A stretch of DNA of 64,000 nucleotides from Akebia trifoliata (taxonomy: Eukaryota > Streptophyta > Magnoliopsida > Ranunculales > Lardizabalaceae), in contig CM030706.1 in assembly GCA_017979445.1 (NCBI GenBank), forward strand, positions 25,770,281 through 25,834,280, read 5' to 3'. The position numbers were made by a program, and so were the translations under genes. Numbering within the stretch: position 1 is the first letter of the stretch; each line of letters begins with the position of its first letter. Positions 61,661 through 64,000 of the stretch are shown here, in pieces. A model generated the notes under the pieces. That model was not told the DNA's origin, did not search any database, and worked only from the letters and a program-made list of their open reading frames with translations.

Positions 61661-62954
61661 TTTTAAAACAAATCGATATTTTTTTTTTAAGAAGAAAGGG
61701 AAATTCGTTTTTTTTTTTTTTTTTTTGCCACGTGGTGAGATCAATCCTTTAGCAAAATTTGAAATCTTACTAAATTGGTGAGGATAACCTTACCCCTTCC
61801 TTTTTTTTTTTTTTCTGAGTAGACTTGTTACATTTTTAACACAAAAATTCCCCTATCTAAGAAAACTTTGGGTGATGACCAAACTAGCTTGACTAACACA
61901 TTAAGATTTCAAAATTTTGCTAAGGGTCATTAAATCAACATGGTTCATCACGTCGGTAATCCAATGTCACAAACTTCTAGATTTAATAGAAAAGTTTGGA
62001 TCTAAAATTAAAATTCACATTTTTTCTTTGATCCAATGTTTTTGAAAATGAGCGATCACAAAATCTCAAATCAAAAATAAAAATTAATGATTTTTCTTGA
62101 ACATTTTCTTTTGAAAGTTCTTGAAATTTCGGCTTCCATAAGCCTATGACATTGGACGGTGATTTCAAGTGACACACGATGAGTTCAACGACTCTTACTA
62201 ACAAAGAAGCCTTACTAAGTGAGTTAGGCTAGTCTCATCCATAGTTTGTTAAATAAAACATTTTATAAAACAAACATTTGTTGTGTTGCTACCTGCACAT
62301 AGATTTTCTCATTATTTTGTTTTTTTTTTTTTATCTTACTGCCACACAGCACACAAATTACAACTATATGTTGTTGTCAGCACACAGCACTCACAGCAAA
62401 AAAATTTGTTGATATTTTGTTGCCTATGTTGTGGCAGCACAACCTTTTTCGTTTTATTGCTGCCAACACATAGCACTCACACATCCACACCTTTCTCTCT
62501 CTCTCTCTTACTCTCCACAACCAACACCAACAACGTCCCCCCTTCTTTCTCTGAATATTTTTAACCCAAAAAAAAAAAAAATTTCGCATCTTCAGACTAA
62601 GGACCTCTCTTCTTTGAAAAACTCTATAGAGTTGTTCTCATTGGTTCTATTTGGGACTTTGTTTTGGTTACCTGGCAACATCTCCAGTAATAACTCTCCC
62701 TCTACACGAATCAACAACATCCATCACTTGTTTCCTAATCATCAGATGGCAACTTATCTGTTTCAATTCAATTTCCAAGCTTAATTTCTGTTAGAATATC
62801 AATACTTGATCTGATAACTGGAAGATTGTATCGAAATTTTGGGGGCATTCCGAAAAAGAAATGGACGTTGAAAATTCGAACAATTAAAATACAAAAATTG
62901 ACAAAAGATTGAGGGTTTCAAGGAGAAAGAGTTGTACAGATGATGGCGAGGCTT
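61661..62954. other. Unassigned DNA with homopolymer and CT runs
   Basis: It holds T runs (about 61710-61727 and 61802-61815), a second TTTGGGTGA(T/C)(G/C)ACC motif at 61868, and a (CT)8-like run at about 62491-62507. Open frames over the CT run look like low-complexity artefacts. The right edge of TatB may extend to about 61890. Confidence 0.45.
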
Positions 62955-63324
62955 TGCTGTTACAGCGAAATAAGTGGCAATGGAGGCCATGATCGAAGAG
63001 AAGAATTTCCAGGCTTTCACCATGACAAAATGCGTGGTTTGGGGATTTGCTCATCACGGTTCGATAGGACTTCTCAAGAACAGTCTTATGGAAAGACACA
63101 ATTGGATTAGATTGTATAATTTCAGCACCACCCATGATATCTTCTTGTAAGTCCTTCAAACAGATCTCAAGATATAATTCTCCCCCACTCACGATGATCT
63201 GCTCACCAGACTCCTTCATCATACAGATTACCATGGGATCAGATTTTAGCAAATCATCTATGATTTTCAACAAACTTGGGGAGATCAGAAGCAACTGCAC
63301 TGTAACTCAAACAATAGGAGAAAC
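62955..63324 (-). pseudogene. Translation elongation factor 2 (eEF2) fragment
   Basis: Minus-strand piece of the eEF2 GTPase, which moves tRNA and mRNA on cytosolic ribosomes. Visible: VSPIV-stop-VTVQ (Arg codon to TGA), a one-frame slip, SDLPKFVE, another slip, then 63254-63035 in one frame with [41 protein letters not shown] and [21 protein letters not shown]. This is the junction of domains III and IV. After SPN the reading frame is lost, but base similarity to the eEF2 coding sequence seems to continue to about 62955 (CATGGTGAAAGCCTGGAA, GATCATGGCCTCCATTGCC). No intron is seen in this part. It covers perhaps 120 of about 840 residues and lacks the diphthamide-site region. It is cut at 63324 by an LTR; more may lie beyond that LTR. 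Confidence 0.9.
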
Positions 63325-64000
63325 TGAAAGCGCCCTCGATCCGCGGGGTGCGCGGATCCACTTTTGACCCTTGAGGTTTGGGAGTCGCCACCTAGTTATT
63401 ACGGTCTAGGAACCGATCAATGACTCTAAACGGATAAAAAAACTAATCTAGAATCGAAAAAGAAAAAAACTAAATTCGGGGATCATGTTACGGGGTTTGA
63501 AGGTGTTAGGCACCAACCCCGCCCGGTCAAAGTCGGTCTCTACTAACTTTCTAAATAAATTACATTGATAAAAACCTAGATAATAATAAATAAATAATAA
63601 AAAAAAAAGTTATACCTTTCCGATAGCAAAGACTTTGTTCCCTCAGATTCGACAGAAATTGCTCCTTGTACTGTACTCCTTGCTTCGTTCTATCTCCGGA
63701 TTTGATTTCTGATCTCCGAGGCAAGGTATCTCTACTTTCTTAGATCTGAACTCTTCAAGTTTGTTGTGAATTTTGGGATGTTTTTGGAAGGCTTTTAGGT
63801 GTTTCTTAGGCTAAAATCGAAGGAGGGATGTTAAGTAAGGAGTTGGGGCTCCAAAACTAGGGTTTATGGGAGGTAGGGGGGCTTTTAAATCTACTTCTCT
63901 TAGGGTTTATGATTTGATACGAAAATAGGGTGTGAGCACCCCTATTTATAAATTTTTTAAGGGTTGATTTTGATAGAGTTAGTGTTTAATTAGAGTTCTT
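63325..64000 (-). mobile_element. Tat-like LTR (partial), inserted in the eEF2 fragment
   Basis: It begins TGAAAGCGCCCTCGATCCGC and is very close to the solo LTR at 25543 (about five differences in the first 90 bases by eye). No primer-binding site lies on its left, so it is a 3' LTR or a solo LTR. The expected flanking duplicate of GAAAC (63320-63324) lies outside the window. Confidence 0.92.

Noticed and set aside
62283..62784. Ser/Leu-rich frames that could suggest a secreted peptide or a 5' leader exon
   Set aside because: The composition comes from CT and CA runs; frames exist on both strands and neither has a recognisable domain or continues into the eEF2 piece.

Overview
The window is intergenic DNA of a seed plant, almost certainly an angiosperm with a large, repeat-filled genome. 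The evidence is AT-rich sequence packed with plant-type LTR retrotransposons (Ty3 chromoviruses of the Tekay/Del type with chromodomain remnants, Ty3 Tat/Ogre-like elements, a Ty1 Sirevirus-like element), a CACTA transposon remnant, and a eukaryotic elongation factor 2 fragment of plant type. I cannot name the species. No intact host gene was found. Every coding region is decayed, with many premature stops of the CGA/CAA/TGG to TGA/TAA kind and short deletions.

Left part (1-10,817): the tail of one LTR, a long Tat-like LTR (156-3618) with its polypurine tract, then a minus-strand Ty3 fragment (element III) with protease remnant, gag, primer-binding site (5444-5455) and the start of its LTR at 5459. 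That LTR is split by a plus-sense solo chromovirus LTR (5762-8696, target duplication TTCTA/TTATA).

Central part (10,818-49,862): one nested stack. The outer element B is a minus-strand chromovirus with ~2.4 kb LTRs. Its pol is split by a Sirevirus-like copia element (14,593-21,172, duplication GAATC), whose own 3' LTR holds a 1,257-bp TG...CA insertion (19,738-20,994, duplication AGTGT). Element B's right-hand LTR is split twice: by a Tat-like solo LTR (25,543-27,264, duplication TATTA) and by a second minus-strand chromovirus A with ~2.9 kb LTRs (28,210-49,340, duplication ACAAG/AAAAG). Element A is split just upstream of its gag by a Tat-like element, TatA (35,823-46,276, duplication GTAGG/GTTGG).

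Right part (49,863-64,000): unassigned flank, a CACTA transposase (DUF4216) remnant on the minus strand (about 53,127-53,690), an LTR scrap, a minus-strand Tat-like element TatB (54,454 to about 61,660) related to TatA but keeping different parts, unassigned DNA, and an eEF2 gene fragment (62,955-63,324, minus) cut off by another Tat-like LTR (63,325 onward).

TatA and TatB both carry tandem arrays just before the polypurine tract. The units share a hairpin-forming core but differ in length. They also share a well-conserved non-coding block in the 5' part. I found no CRISPR array, tRNA, rRNA or operon-like system, and no credible undescribed gene system. The most informative signals are the datable nesting order, the captured eEF2 fragment, and the shared arrays and block of the two Tat-like elements. 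All identity statements are by eye.
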